Positions 8,764-16,900 of a stretch of DNA of 64,000 nt are shown one piece after another. The DNA is from JBPRGH01 sp051418055 (GTDB lineage Bacteria; Bacteroidota; Bacteroidia; Cytophagales; Cyclobacteriaceae): positions 124,001-188,000 of the forward strand of contig JBPRGH010000120.1 in assembly GCA_051418055.1 (NCBI GenBank). The letters are read 5' to 3'. The translations under genes and the position numbers were made by a program. A model generated the notes under the pieces. That model searched no databases and was not told the DNA's origin. It was given only the letters and a program-made list of their open reading frames with translations. Numbering within the stretch: position 1 is the stretch's first letter; every line of letters begins with the position of its first letter.

Positions 8764-9159
8764 ATGCTTTACACACGAAAAAATACTGAGGAATATAATG
8801 CACTTGCCGAACAGGTTATAAATCACGCAAAAAAATCCGGATATAAGGATATAAAAGCTGATTTCACCGGTTATGAAACCCCCTCCCCTTTAAGAATGGT
8901 GAGTGAAGATATAACACTTACACCTGATTTTACTGCTGTAAGAAATGGCAATAAATACTATTTTGAACTCGTGGTAAAGAATGGTGAAAAAACAGAACAT
9001 TCGAAGCTGATAAGCAAATGGAAGGCCCTGGAGATGATCGCGAAAATGAAAGGCGGTTCTTTGGAGTTATTTGTCCCCCATGGTAGCTTTAAATATGCAA
9101 CTGAGCTTGTTAAAGACCATAGTATTGATGCTAATCTTAATAAGATGACAAAGGCTTAA
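8764..9159 (+). CDS. Hypothetical protein, possible PD-(D/E)xK-like fold
   Basis: 131 residues, soluble, mixed alpha/beta composition, no signal peptide. I do not recognise the family. The core reads as a helix, then strand-turn-strand with PDFTAVRNGNKYYFELVVK, then a Lys-rich helix and LELFVPHG. The PD followed after about 13 residues by ELVVK recalls the Asp and Glu-x-Lys strands of PD-(D/E)xK nuclease-like proteins, but the spacing between Glu and Lys is not canonical, so a degenerate or unrelated fold is equally possible. It is a monocistronic gene followed by a terminator at 9192-9221 and lies between the two inverted repeat copies. Confidence 0.65.
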   Translation: MLYTRKNTEEYNALAEQVINHAKKSGYKDIKADFTGYETPSPLRMVSEDITLTPDFTAVRNGNKYYFELVVKNGEKTEHSKLISKWKALEMIAKMKGGSLELFVPHGSFKYATELVKDHSIDANLNKMTKA

Positions 9160-9191
9160 TCTTTTAGAGATTCTGCAGAATAAACATTAAG

Positions 9192-9221
9192 AAAGCTGTT
9201 CCGAAGGGGGCGGCTTTTTTT
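9192..9221 (+). terminator. Rho-independent terminator after the 131-residue protein gene
   Basis: AAGCTGTTCC pairs across a GAA loop with GGGGGCGGCTT (some G-U pairs and one bulge) and is followed by a run of seven T. Confidence 0.75.
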
Positions 9222-9255
9222 AGTCAGTAGTCCTGAAACTTTAGTCCTTAGTAGT
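9221..9255. repeat. Heptanucleotide tandem array (TAGTCNN, 5 units)
   Basis: Five phased 7-bp units: TAGTCAG, TAGTCCT, GAAACTT (degenerate), TAGTCCT and TAGTAGT. It lies on the left side of repeat copy B, as the related TAGTCNT array lies on the left side of copy A. Confidence 0.75.
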
Positions 9256-9275
9256 GGATTACCCTTATGATTGTT

Positions 9276-9449
9276 TGGGCGTGACGGTAATTTGCAGGCA
9301 TTGATTGTCTAAAGAAAAAAGCCTGGATAACTACAAATTACCGTCAGGCTGTCGCTACTCGCCATCCAAGCCGCAGTTACCAGCGGCGGGCTCAGACAGC
9401 CGGCACAAAGCATAGCTTGCCAACGCACCCGCTCCATCCTTCACGCGTA
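9276..9449 (-). repeat. Structured noncoding repeat element, copy B (inverted)
   Basis: Read on the minus strand it has the same box order as copy A: GAAGGATGGAGCGGGTGCG, the identical 19-mer (9386-9404), GGCGAGTAGCGA (9352-9363), then AGCCTGAC. The terminal hairpin has a different sequence but is again perfect: TGACGGTAATTTG with CAAATTACCGTCA, arms at 9282-9294 and 9334-9346, with a 39-nt loop. An internal pair GCCGC/GCGGC replaces CCGCT/AGCGG of copy A, and GGCTGTC/GACAGCC closes the central stem. The changes keep pairing, which points to selection or mechanism acting on the fold. Confidence 0.8.
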
Positions 9450-9456
9450 GGGTAAA

Positions 9457-9805
9457 ATGAATTACATGCAGTAAAGCATCACCACCCTTTGTGACCTTTC
9501 TCCATGGTCAACTTCACCTTTTGGTTAGGTGCTAACAGAAATTGGTAAGTAAAATATTGCCTATAGTGTCCATAGTGAAGCTTTACGATACCTAAATTTC
9601 CAATAATTTATAAGAAGCCCTAAACCTGATCCTGTATCAGTATATTTGGAGTAAAATAATTACAACAAAAATAGTTTTATAGAAATAAGCCACTGGGCGT
9701 TCACTTTTTTTCATTTTATATTTTGTTGTTATATAAATTTCTTTCATTTTCAATTGATGGCGTTGATGATCTTATAGCCCAATAATTATTTATAACAAAA
9801 AAAGT
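9457..9805. other. Intergenic region upstream of the FkbM gene
   Basis: About 350 nt without a convincing gene. A TATATTTG box at 9641-9648 fits the -7 consensus but no clear -33 TTG precedes it. The sequence becomes strongly AT-rich toward the methyltransferase start. Confidence 0.5.
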
Positions 9806-10603
9806 ATGTTAATAGCAAAAAGGATTTTTAAAAGAAATACGCATAATAAACTATTCAAAGCTCTTGCGGGGTTTGGTAGAGCATTAAACAGGTTGTATGA
9901 AAACAGAAACTATGATTTATATAGCAATGGAGAATTAACCATTTTAAAAAAAATATCCAAACTTAATCCATCAGTTATTATTGATGGTGGTGCAAATATT
10001 GGAACCTATTCATTGCTGATTAACCGATTGATGCCAAAGGTATTAATTTATTCTTTTGAGCCAGTAAAAACTACCTTTGAGAAATTAAGGAAAAATGTAG
10101 ATAATACTGAAAATATAATTCCTGTCAAGAATGGATTATATAAAAATAACTGCACGAAAGAAATAAACCTTTTTACTTCTAGCTCTCATTCCTCTTTAGT
10201 TGATATTCAAGGGTTGTCATATGAATCAAATGAAAAGCAAACAATAGAATTAATAAGGGGAGATGATTTTATGAAGAAAAATAAAATCAGTGAGATTGAC
10301 TTATTAAAGCTTGATGTTGAAGGTGCTGAATTTGATGCAATACTTGGATTTGAGGAGCATATTGAGAAGGGAAAAATAAAAATGATTCAATTTGAATACG
10401 GCTATATAAATATTTCAACCAAAAAATTACTAATTGATTTTTATAACTATTTTGAAAGCAAAGGCTATATAGTTGGTAAGGTTTTCCCAAAAACAGTTGA
10501 ATTTAGAAAGTATGAGTTTAAATATGAAGATTTTTTAGGGCCCAATTTTATAGCCGTAAAGAAAACAGAAAAGGAATTAATCGATTTGCTAATAAGTAAA
10601 TAA
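9806..10603 (+). CDS. FkbM family methyltransferase
   Basis: 265 residues. The SAM-binding motif is VIIDGGANIGTYS (Asp at about residue 60), followed by the acidic motif IYSFEPV and by LLKLDVEGAEFDAI at about 165-180, all diagnostic of the FkbM fold. Such enzymes O-methylate sugars or polyketides and in Bacteroidota usually belong to glycan or exopolysaccharide loci. Here the gene stands alone, with no glycan genes beside it, and its codon use is very AT-rich (many AAA, ATT and TTA codons). It may therefore have been acquired separately (inference). Confidence 0.88.
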   Translation: MLIAKRIFKRNTHNKLFKALAGFGRALNRLYENRNYDLYSNGELTILKKISKLNPSVIIDGGANIGTYSLLINRLMPKVLIYSFEPVKTTFEKLRKNVDNTENIIPVKNGLYKNNCTKEINLFTSSSHSSLVDIQGLSYESNEKQTIELIRGDDFMKKNKISEIDLLKLDVEGAEFDAILGFEEHIEKGKIKMIQFEYGYINISTKKLLIDFYNYFESKGYIVGKVFPKTVEFRKYEFKYEDFLGPNFIAVKKTEKELIDLLISK

Positions 10604-10773
10604 GGGGATTAAATAAATCATTTCAATAACTCTTAATTGAAGCCAATAAGTTAAATGCTGGGGGAAACAGTCATTATTGGAGAAAATTATTCAATTTATG
10701 AATCATTATTGATCCCGGCCAACCATAAATTATTTTAAATTTTAATCAATTCGAATTTTTATTCACCCTTAGC

Positions 10774-10803
10774 TTGAATCTTTTATAAAATTTATTAACT
10801 TTG
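10774..10803 (+). promoter_or_regulatory. Bacteroidota-type promoter of the membrane protein/regulator operon
   Basis: -33 TTG at 10774-10776, a 19-nt spacer, and -7 TAACTTTG at 10796-10803. The reading frame could be extended to a TTG at 10801, but that codon is part of the -7 box, so translation must start at the ATG at 10822. Confidence 0.75.
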
Positions 10804-10814
10804 AATTACAAAGT
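10798..10814. promoter_or_regulatory. Inverted-repeat operator ACTTTG-N5-CAAAGT, site 1
   Basis: A perfect 6+6 dyad with a 5-nt spacer overlaps the -7 box and the transcription start. The same dyad occurs at 11761-11777 before the DUF4153-like gene. The winged-helix regulator encoded between them is the obvious candidate ligand, acting as an autorepressor. Confidence 0.7.
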
Positions 10815-10821
10815 ACTTTAT

Positions 10822-11442
10822 ATGAAAACCGAGCAGGAATATATTAAAGACCTTACCGAGATCCGTTCAATGATGGAGCGATCTACTAAATTTTTGTCTT
10901 TAACAGGCATGTCGGGTATAATGGCCGGAATTTATGCTTTAGTTGGAGCTTATGTTGCTTATAATTTTTATTATCCGCAGGAAATCAGCTACAACACTCT
11001 GGGTGGGGAGGGAATCACAGAAAGTATGTTAAAACTAGTTCTATTAGCCCTAATAATTTTAGTTTTGGCTGTAGGTACTGCTATCTTCCTATCCTATGGA
11101 AAAGCAAAAAAACAGGGGGAGAAAATATGGAATTCAGCAGCCCGGAGAATGGTAGTGAACATGACTATCCCGCTGGTAACGGGAGGAATATTTATCCTGA
11201 TAATCTTCTCTAAAGGATTAATTGGTTTGATAGCTCCCTTAACATTAATATTTTATGGTTTGGCACTACTGAATGCCAGTAAATTTACCTTTGAAGAAGT
11301 TAAATATTTAGGGATTATAGAAATTGTACTGGGGCTTATTGCCTCCTATTTTATTGGATATGGTTTATTATTTTGGGCCATTGGTTTTGGAATCATGCAT
11401 GTCATTTATGGCATTTATATGCACGTGAGGTACGAGAAGTGA
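10822..11442 (+). CDS. Integral membrane protein of unknown function (regulator partner)
   Basis: 206 residues from the ATG at 10822. A charged N-terminal helix of about 30 residues (KTEQEYIKDLTEIRSMMERS) is followed by roughly six transmembrane segments. I do not recognise a catalytic motif. The gene overlaps the winged-helix regulator gene by GTGA, so the two are translationally coupled. Membrane protein plus HTH_34 regulator pairs occur repeatedly in Bacteroidota; a membrane sensor or the regulated target are both possible roles (inference). Confidence 0.8.
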   Translation: MKTEQEYIKDLTEIRSMMERSTKFLSLTGMSGIMAGIYALVGAYVAYNFYYPQEISYNTLGGEGITESMLKLVLLALIILVLAVGTAIFLSYGKAKKQGEKIWNSAARRMVVNMTIPLVTGGIFILIIFSKGLIGLIAPLTLIFYGLALLNASKFTFEEVKYLGIIEIVLGLIASYFIGYGLLFWAIGFGIMHVIYGIYMHVRYEK

Positions 11443-11738
11443 AAACGATAATACATGGATTACATAAAGCTTTTGAGAGCAGGGTCAGATTGGGGATCAT
11501 GTCAGCACTTGCAGTAAATGATACACTGGATTTTAATGCGCTAAAGGAGTATCTGGAAGTAACCGATGGAAATCTTGCCAGCCATCTTAAGGCGCTTGAA
11601 AAAGAAGATTTTATTGGTGTAAAAAAATCATTTATAGATAGAAAGCCAAATACAAGATATTACATGACAAAGCAGGGGAAAAAAGCTTTTGAGGAACATA
11701 TAAGCGCGCTGGAGAATTTAATAAAGAGTCAAAAATAA
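11439..11738 (+). CDS. Winged-helix transcriptional regulator (HTH_34-like)
   Basis: 99 residues. The GTG at 11439 overlaps the stop of the previous gene (GTGA) and gives a protein starting at the domain itself; a longer upstream frame exists but lies inside the preceding gene. The body is one winged-helix domain: FESRVRLGIMSAL, a recognition-helix region TDGNLASHLKALEKEDFI, and a wing with RKPNTRYYMTKQGKKAFEEHI. This matches the MarR/ArsR-like HTH_34 family. The dyad ACTTTG-N5-CAAAGT occurs in front of its own operon and in front of the next gene, so it probably represses both. Confidence 0.88.
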   Translation: MKTIIHGLHKAFESRVRLGIMSALAVNDTLDFNALKEYLEVTDGNLASHLKALEKEDFIGVKKSFIDRKPNTRYYMTKQGKKAFEEHISALENLIKSQK

Positions 11739-11760
11739 AAATATATTTTTTTGATCAATT

Positions 11761-11777
11761 ACTTTGTTTTTCAAAGT
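11761..11777. promoter_or_regulatory. Inverted-repeat operator ACTTTG-N5-CAAAGT, site 2
   Basis: A second perfect copy of the dyad lies 35 nt before the DUF4153-like start codon. Identity with site 1 extends to the following ACT. The left arm probably coincides with a -7 box (imperfect, TTACTTTG). Confidence 0.7.
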
Positions 11778-11812
11778 ACTATGAAATGAATAAATAATTA
11801 AAAACTATTATT

Positions 11813-13057
11813 ATGAAAGATGACATACTAATAAATTTAAACGACCCTCATAAGCTTGAAAAGATCTACCGGACTAATAAGGGTCATTTTAAGCAAGAGT
11901 TTACCAACATCTATCCCAAGGTTAAGGGTGATGCAATCGCTGAATGCTGGTACGAACGATTGAATTATGAAAATGAGGATATTAACTGGGGCACAGGCAG
12001 GGAATTGTTCTTTGTAATTATTGCTGCAGTGGTAGCGGGTTTGCTGGCAAAACTACCAGCAGTTCTATCTATAAGCGAGGAGTTCTTTTATTCCAGAAAT
12101 ATCGGGTTTATCATTTTTCCTGCCCTGATGGCTTACTTTTCCTGGAAGAATAAACTATCAACCGGTAAAATATTTTTTATAGCCGGCGCAATCATTGTCA
12201 GCGCTATTTTTATCAATTCCTTACCTGATGTTCAGGAAAGCGATACATTGATCTTATCTTGTATGCACCTACTTCTTTTTCTATGGTCGATTTTAGGTTT
12301 TGCCTTTGTTAGCGAGGTCCCCAATAATGATGAAAGACGGCTTGGCTTTTTAAAGTATAATGGGGACCTGGTAGTAATGTCAGCCCTGATACTGATAGCA
12401 GGAGGTATTATGACCGGACTTACAATTGGGCTTTTCGAACTGATTGGCTTTCAGATAGAAAAATTTTATTTTGAATATATTGTCATTTTCGGTCTTCCCG
12501 CTGTGCCCATTTTCGCAACTTACCTTACCCAGACTAATCCAAATTTAGTAGGTAAAGTTTCACCGGTAATTGCTAAAATATTCAGTCCGCTGGTATTAGT
12601 AATGCTGGTGATCTATCTTATAGCTATGGTTTCTTCAGGGAAAGACCCCTATAACGACCGTGAGTTTTTACTGATATTTAACGTGTTACTAATTGGCGTT
12701 ATGGCCATTATTTTCTTTTCTGTTGCCGGGACCCCCAAGGTAAATAAAAGCCACACTGAAATATTTATTCTTCTCCTGCTCTCTGTTGTAACCGTAATAG
12801 TAAATGGGATTGCACTTTCTGCAATCTTGTTCCGGATCTCAGAATGGGGAATTACACCAAACAGGGCGGCAGTTTTGGGAGCTAATATTTTGATTTTGAT
12901 TAATCTTTTAATGGTCACTGCACAACTTTTAAAGGTAAGTTCAAAAAAGGATGATATTGCCGTGGTCGGAAAATCCATTGCTTTCTACCTGCCTGTTTAC
13001 TTCCTGTGGGCAATTGTAGTGACTTTTATATTTCCGTTAATATTTGGATTTAAATAA
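11813..13057 (+). CDS. DUF4153-like multi-pass membrane protein
   Basis: 414 residues. A soluble N-terminus of about 60 residues (DPHKLEKIYRTNKGHFKQEF) is followed by some ten to eleven hydrophobic segments. The overall pattern, with the acidic loop VPNNDERRLGFLKYNGDLVV, fits the DUF4153 family, whose function is unknown. Its own ACTTTG-N5-CAAAGT site suggests control by the winged-helix regulator immediately upstream. It is followed after 29 nt by the ABC ATPase gene and may be cotranscribed with it. Confidence 0.75.
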   Translation: MKDDILINLNDPHKLEKIYRTNKGHFKQEFTNIYPKVKGDAIAECWYERLNYENEDINWGTGRELFFVIIAAVVAGLLAKLPAVLSISEEFFYSRNIGFIIFPALMAYFSWKNKLSTGKIFFIAGAIIVSAIFINSLPDVQESDTLILSCMHLLLFLWSILGFAFVSEVPNNDERRLGFLKYNGDLVVMSALILIAGGIMTGLTIGLFELIGFQIEKFYFEYIVIFGLPAVPIFATYLTQTNPNLVGKVSPVIAKIFSPLVLVMLVIYLIAMVSSGKDPYNDREFLLIFNVLLIGVMAIIFFSVAGTPKVNKSHTEIFILLLLSVVTVIVNGIALSAILFRISEWGITPNRAAVLGANILILINLLMVTAQLLKVSSKKDDIAVVGKSIAFYLPVYFLWAIVVTFIFPLIFGFK

Positions 13058-13086
13058 ACCATAATAATCATTTGATTCATCAAATT

Positions 13087-13983
13087 ATGACATTACGAAT
13101 AGATAACCTCTCCAAAACTTATCCTAATGGTGTTCAGGCACTTAAAAATATATCTCTCACCATTCCAAAAGGTATGTATGGCCTTCTTGGCCCTAACGGG
13201 GCTGGAAAATCAACCCTGATGCGCATTCTGGCAACTTTACAGGAGCCGGATGAAGGCAGTGTCCATCTTGGCGATATTAATGTGGTTAATCAGAAGGACG
13301 AGGTACGAAAAACACTCGGCTACCTGCCACAGGAGTTTGGAGTTTATCCAAAATCAAGGGCGGAGGATTTACTTAATCATTTCGCCATACTCAAAGGCCT
13401 TACGCAAAGAAAGTCACGTAAAGAGGTGGTGGAAGCACTGCTTAAACAAACTAATCTATGGGATGTACGCAGGCAGAAACTTGGCGGATATTCAGGAGGT
13501 ATGCGCCAGCGGTTTGGCGTAGCTGTGGCCCTCATTGGTAATCCAAAGATGATGATCGTAGATGAGCCAACTGCAGGACTGGATCCTGCCGAGCGGGTGC
13601 GTTTTCTCAACCTTCTCAGCGAACTAGGCGAAAATAGTGTAGTTATCCTTTCAACTCATATAGTTGAAGATGTCAGTGAGCTCTGCACAAGAATGGCAAT
13701 TATCAACAAGGGACAAATTTTGCTTGAAGCTGAGCCTTTAAAAGCAATGGAAGGGCTACGGGGGCAGATTTGGCGGAAGGTTGTAGAAAAGAACACATTA
13801 ACTCAGCTGGAGCTGGATCATAAAATAATTTCTACCAAATTATTTGGGGGGCGTACTGTAGTGCACATCTATAGCCCCGAAAATCCGGGGAATGGATTTG
13901 AATTGGTTGAGCCTGATCTTGAAGATGTTTACTTCAGCACAATGGACAGCCAACAGCAGAGGGAGGAGGAGCTAATAAGATGA
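13087..13983 (+). CDS. ABC transporter ATP-binding protein
   Basis: 298 residues from the ATG at 13087; an in-frame TTG at 13072 is a poorer start. Walker A GPNGAGKST is at 35-43, the Q-loop PQEFG near 81, signature YSGGMRQRFG at about 135-144, Walker B MMIVDEP at 155-161 and the switch STHIVEDV after that. The C-terminal about 80 residues form the tail domain typical of ABC-2-type exporter ATPases. It overlaps the permease/peptidase gene by 4 nt (ATGA), so the two work together as one transporter at the inner membrane. Confidence 0.93.
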   Translation: MTLRIDNLSKTYPNGVQALKNISLTIPKGMYGLLGPNGAGKSTLMRILATLQEPDEGSVHLGDINVVNQKDEVRKTLGYLPQEFGVYPKSRAEDLLNHFAILKGLTQRKSRKEVVEALLKQTNLWDVRRQKLGGYSGGMRQRFGVAVALIGNPKMMIVDEPTAGLDPAERVRFLNLLSELGENSVVILSTHIVEDVSELCTRMAIINKGQILLEAEPLKAMEGLRGQIWRKVVEKNTLTQLELDHKIISTKLFGGRTVVHIYSPENPGNGFELVEPDLEDVYFSTMDSQQQREEELIR

Positions 13984-16900
13984 AGTTCCCGGAGGTTTTT
14001 CGCTTTGAGTTTGCTTACCAGATACGCCGTCCCTGGACCTGGCTTTTCTTTGCCGTACTGACGATATTAAGTTTTCTAATGACAAGAGACGGCTCACTCT
14101 CTGAAGTACTATATGCAGAATTTTTTCTCAACTCCCCATTCTCCATTGCCAAAACCACAGTATTTGGCAGCCTGATCTGGCTTGTTATAGCTGCGGCAAT
14201 AGCTGGGGAAGCAGCAGCGCGAGATGTGGTAACAGGTATGCATCCACTTATCTACACTACATCCATTAATAAATTATCCTACCTTGGTGGTCGGTTTCTT
14301 GCCGCTTTCTCTTTGAACGCCTTGATCCTGCTGGCAGTGCAGCTGGGTATCGTGATGGGAGTTTATTTGCCTGGAGTTGATGCTGAATTGATTGGACCAT
14401 TTCGTCCTTCTGCATTTTTGACAGCCTATGGAATAATTTCACTCCCTAATGCATTTGCCGCTACAGCTATTCAATTCTTTTTTACATCACGCAGCGGCCG
14501 GGTCATGTCCGGCTACTTCGGAAGTTTCCTCCTTGTATTCATGGGGTTCTTTATTGCCGCAATCCTGCTTTACCATCGTAGCATAGGGACTCTCATTGAC
14601 CCTATCGGTATGCGCTTTATTGTGGAAGATGTGGCGCATTTATGGACTACGGTTGAAAAAAACTGGCGGCTGCTTAAATTGGAGGGAATTGTTCTCAATA
14701 ACCGTCTCGTATGGGTAAGTGTAGCTTTTTTAACCCTCTGCTTCACTTATTTAAGCTTTCACTTCGCACATCGTACAGAAACCAGCAGGTGGAGTCGCAT
14801 GAAACAATTCCTTGGCAGGATTCTCCCAGGTCGTCGAGATGATTATCCTTCAGGCTCATATATCCCAACACCAGCCGGTATGTCCGTCTCGAGGAGAAGA
14901 ACAATCTCTACTCCACAGGTATCGAGAACCTTTGGATTCGTTACCCATTTGCACCAGATATTTACCATCTCGTCAAAATCTTTTTGGGCAATAGCAAAAA
15001 GCTGGGCAGGAATCACTCTGCTTATAGGTATTCCGCTACTTACAATTCCTGTGCTGATCGATCAAACCGGATCTGTTATACCTGCTACCATACAAATCAT
15101 AAGTGAATTAACAGCCTCAATGACTGATGAATTGAGCCGCTGGGTAATCATCCCCTTTCTCATAATTTTCTTTGCCGGAGAGCTGATCTGGTATGAACGA
15201 GACGCAAGGCTTGACGAGATCACAGACACTATTCCTGGTTCTGAATGGGCTCCCCTTCTTGGTAAATTCCTGGGGCTTGTCCTCGTGCTCACTCTTTTTA
15301 TTACGCTCCAGACTACTGCTGGCATAATTACTCAGGCAATAAAAGGCTATCAGGAATTCGAAATAGAATTGTATTTGAAAATCATGTTTGGGCTTCAACT
15401 GCCAGAATACCTCCTGTTGGCACTACTTGCTTTTGTAGTGCATATTTATATGAACCATAAATATTTTGGGCACCTGGTGGCAATATTGGCCTATGTATTC
15501 ATCATTCTTGCCTCCCTTTTTGGAATAGAGCATAATATGCTGATTTACGGAGCAAGTCCCGGATGGTCCTATACGGAAATGCGCGGCTTTGGAACCTCTC
15601 TCCTACCCTGGCTTTGGTTTAAATTTTATTGGGCCGCCTGGGCTGTTCTACTTGCTGTGTTGGCCCGGCTGCTTTGGGTACGTGGTAAGGAAAGCAGCCT
15701 GAATATTCGGATTGCTGTGGCGCGTCAACGATTCACACACACTACAGCGTGGACTGCCGTAATTGCGGTAATGCTTATGCTTTCAGTTGGAGGGTTTATA
15801 TTCTACAATACTAATATCCTGAACGAGTACCTCACCACCTCCGATATTAAGGAGCGAAAGGCTGAATACGAGCTACAATATGGCCATTACAACAATATTG
15901 CGCAACCCGAGATTTTGGCTACTAAACTGCACGTTGAGATATATCCGGAGAAAAGAACTGCAGACATCAGAGGGACATATACACTAATAAATGATAGCTC
16001 CACAGAAATTGACTCTATTCATATAACTTCTCCGACAGGGGTTGATTTTACAACAGTAGCGTTTAATAAACCGGCTGCCAAAGTACTGCATGATAACCAG
16101 TTATATTATCAGATCTATAAACTTGAAAAACCACTTCAGCCTGATGACTCGCTGCAACTGAATTTTCAGGTATACGCTGAGCCAAATGGCTTCCGTGAAA
16201 GTGGAATAGACAATTCTATAGTTGAAAATGGCACCTACTTCACGAATGAGTGGTTACCAACAATTGGTTATCAGCCTGGCCGTGAGCTTATAAATGCCAG
16301 CGATCGACGCGAATATAAATTAACTGCGCAACCAATTATCCCCTCTCTCTATGATCTGGATGCCCGGCAGGATCGTGGCAGAGCTATGACTTTTGAAGCT
16401 GTTATGGGGACTCACATTGATCAGGTTGCCGTAGCTCCGGGCAAATTTCTTGGAACATGGACAGAAGGGGAACGCCGCTATTTTCACTATTCAACTGATC
16501 GAGCTGGGGGAGATTTGTCCTTCTTTTCAGCAAATTATGCTGTTCATGAAGAACGGTGGCAGAATCCTGATAGTGCAGATCAGGTGGTAGAGATCAGGAT
16601 TTTTCACCATCCGGGGCACACATCGAACCTGGAGCATATGGTAAAGAGCATCCGTGCTTCTATGAATTATTATACCCGGCAGTTTGGAGCTTATAAAAAT
16701 AACTATCTAACCGTTGTTGAGCGACCGGGTAACGGAAGAGGTATGCATGCTGACGCTGGAATGATCACTTATTCGGAAGGATTCTCTCTTTGGCAATCAA
16801 AGGCGAACCAGCTGACTCCTGATCATCCATTTGCGGTAGTGGCACATGAGGTTGCTCATCAATGGACTGTTCCCTATGCAAATGTTGAAGGTGCCCCTGT

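Noticed and set aside
6767..9449. Integron attC sites or a group II intron as explanation for the inverted repeats
   Set aside because: No core GTT/AAC attC ends, no domain V consensus, and no integrase or reverse-transcriptase gene in the window.
10801..10821. TTG start giving a seven-residue longer membrane protein
   Set aside because: The TTG is the last part of the -7 promoter box, so it cannot be translated from that promoter.
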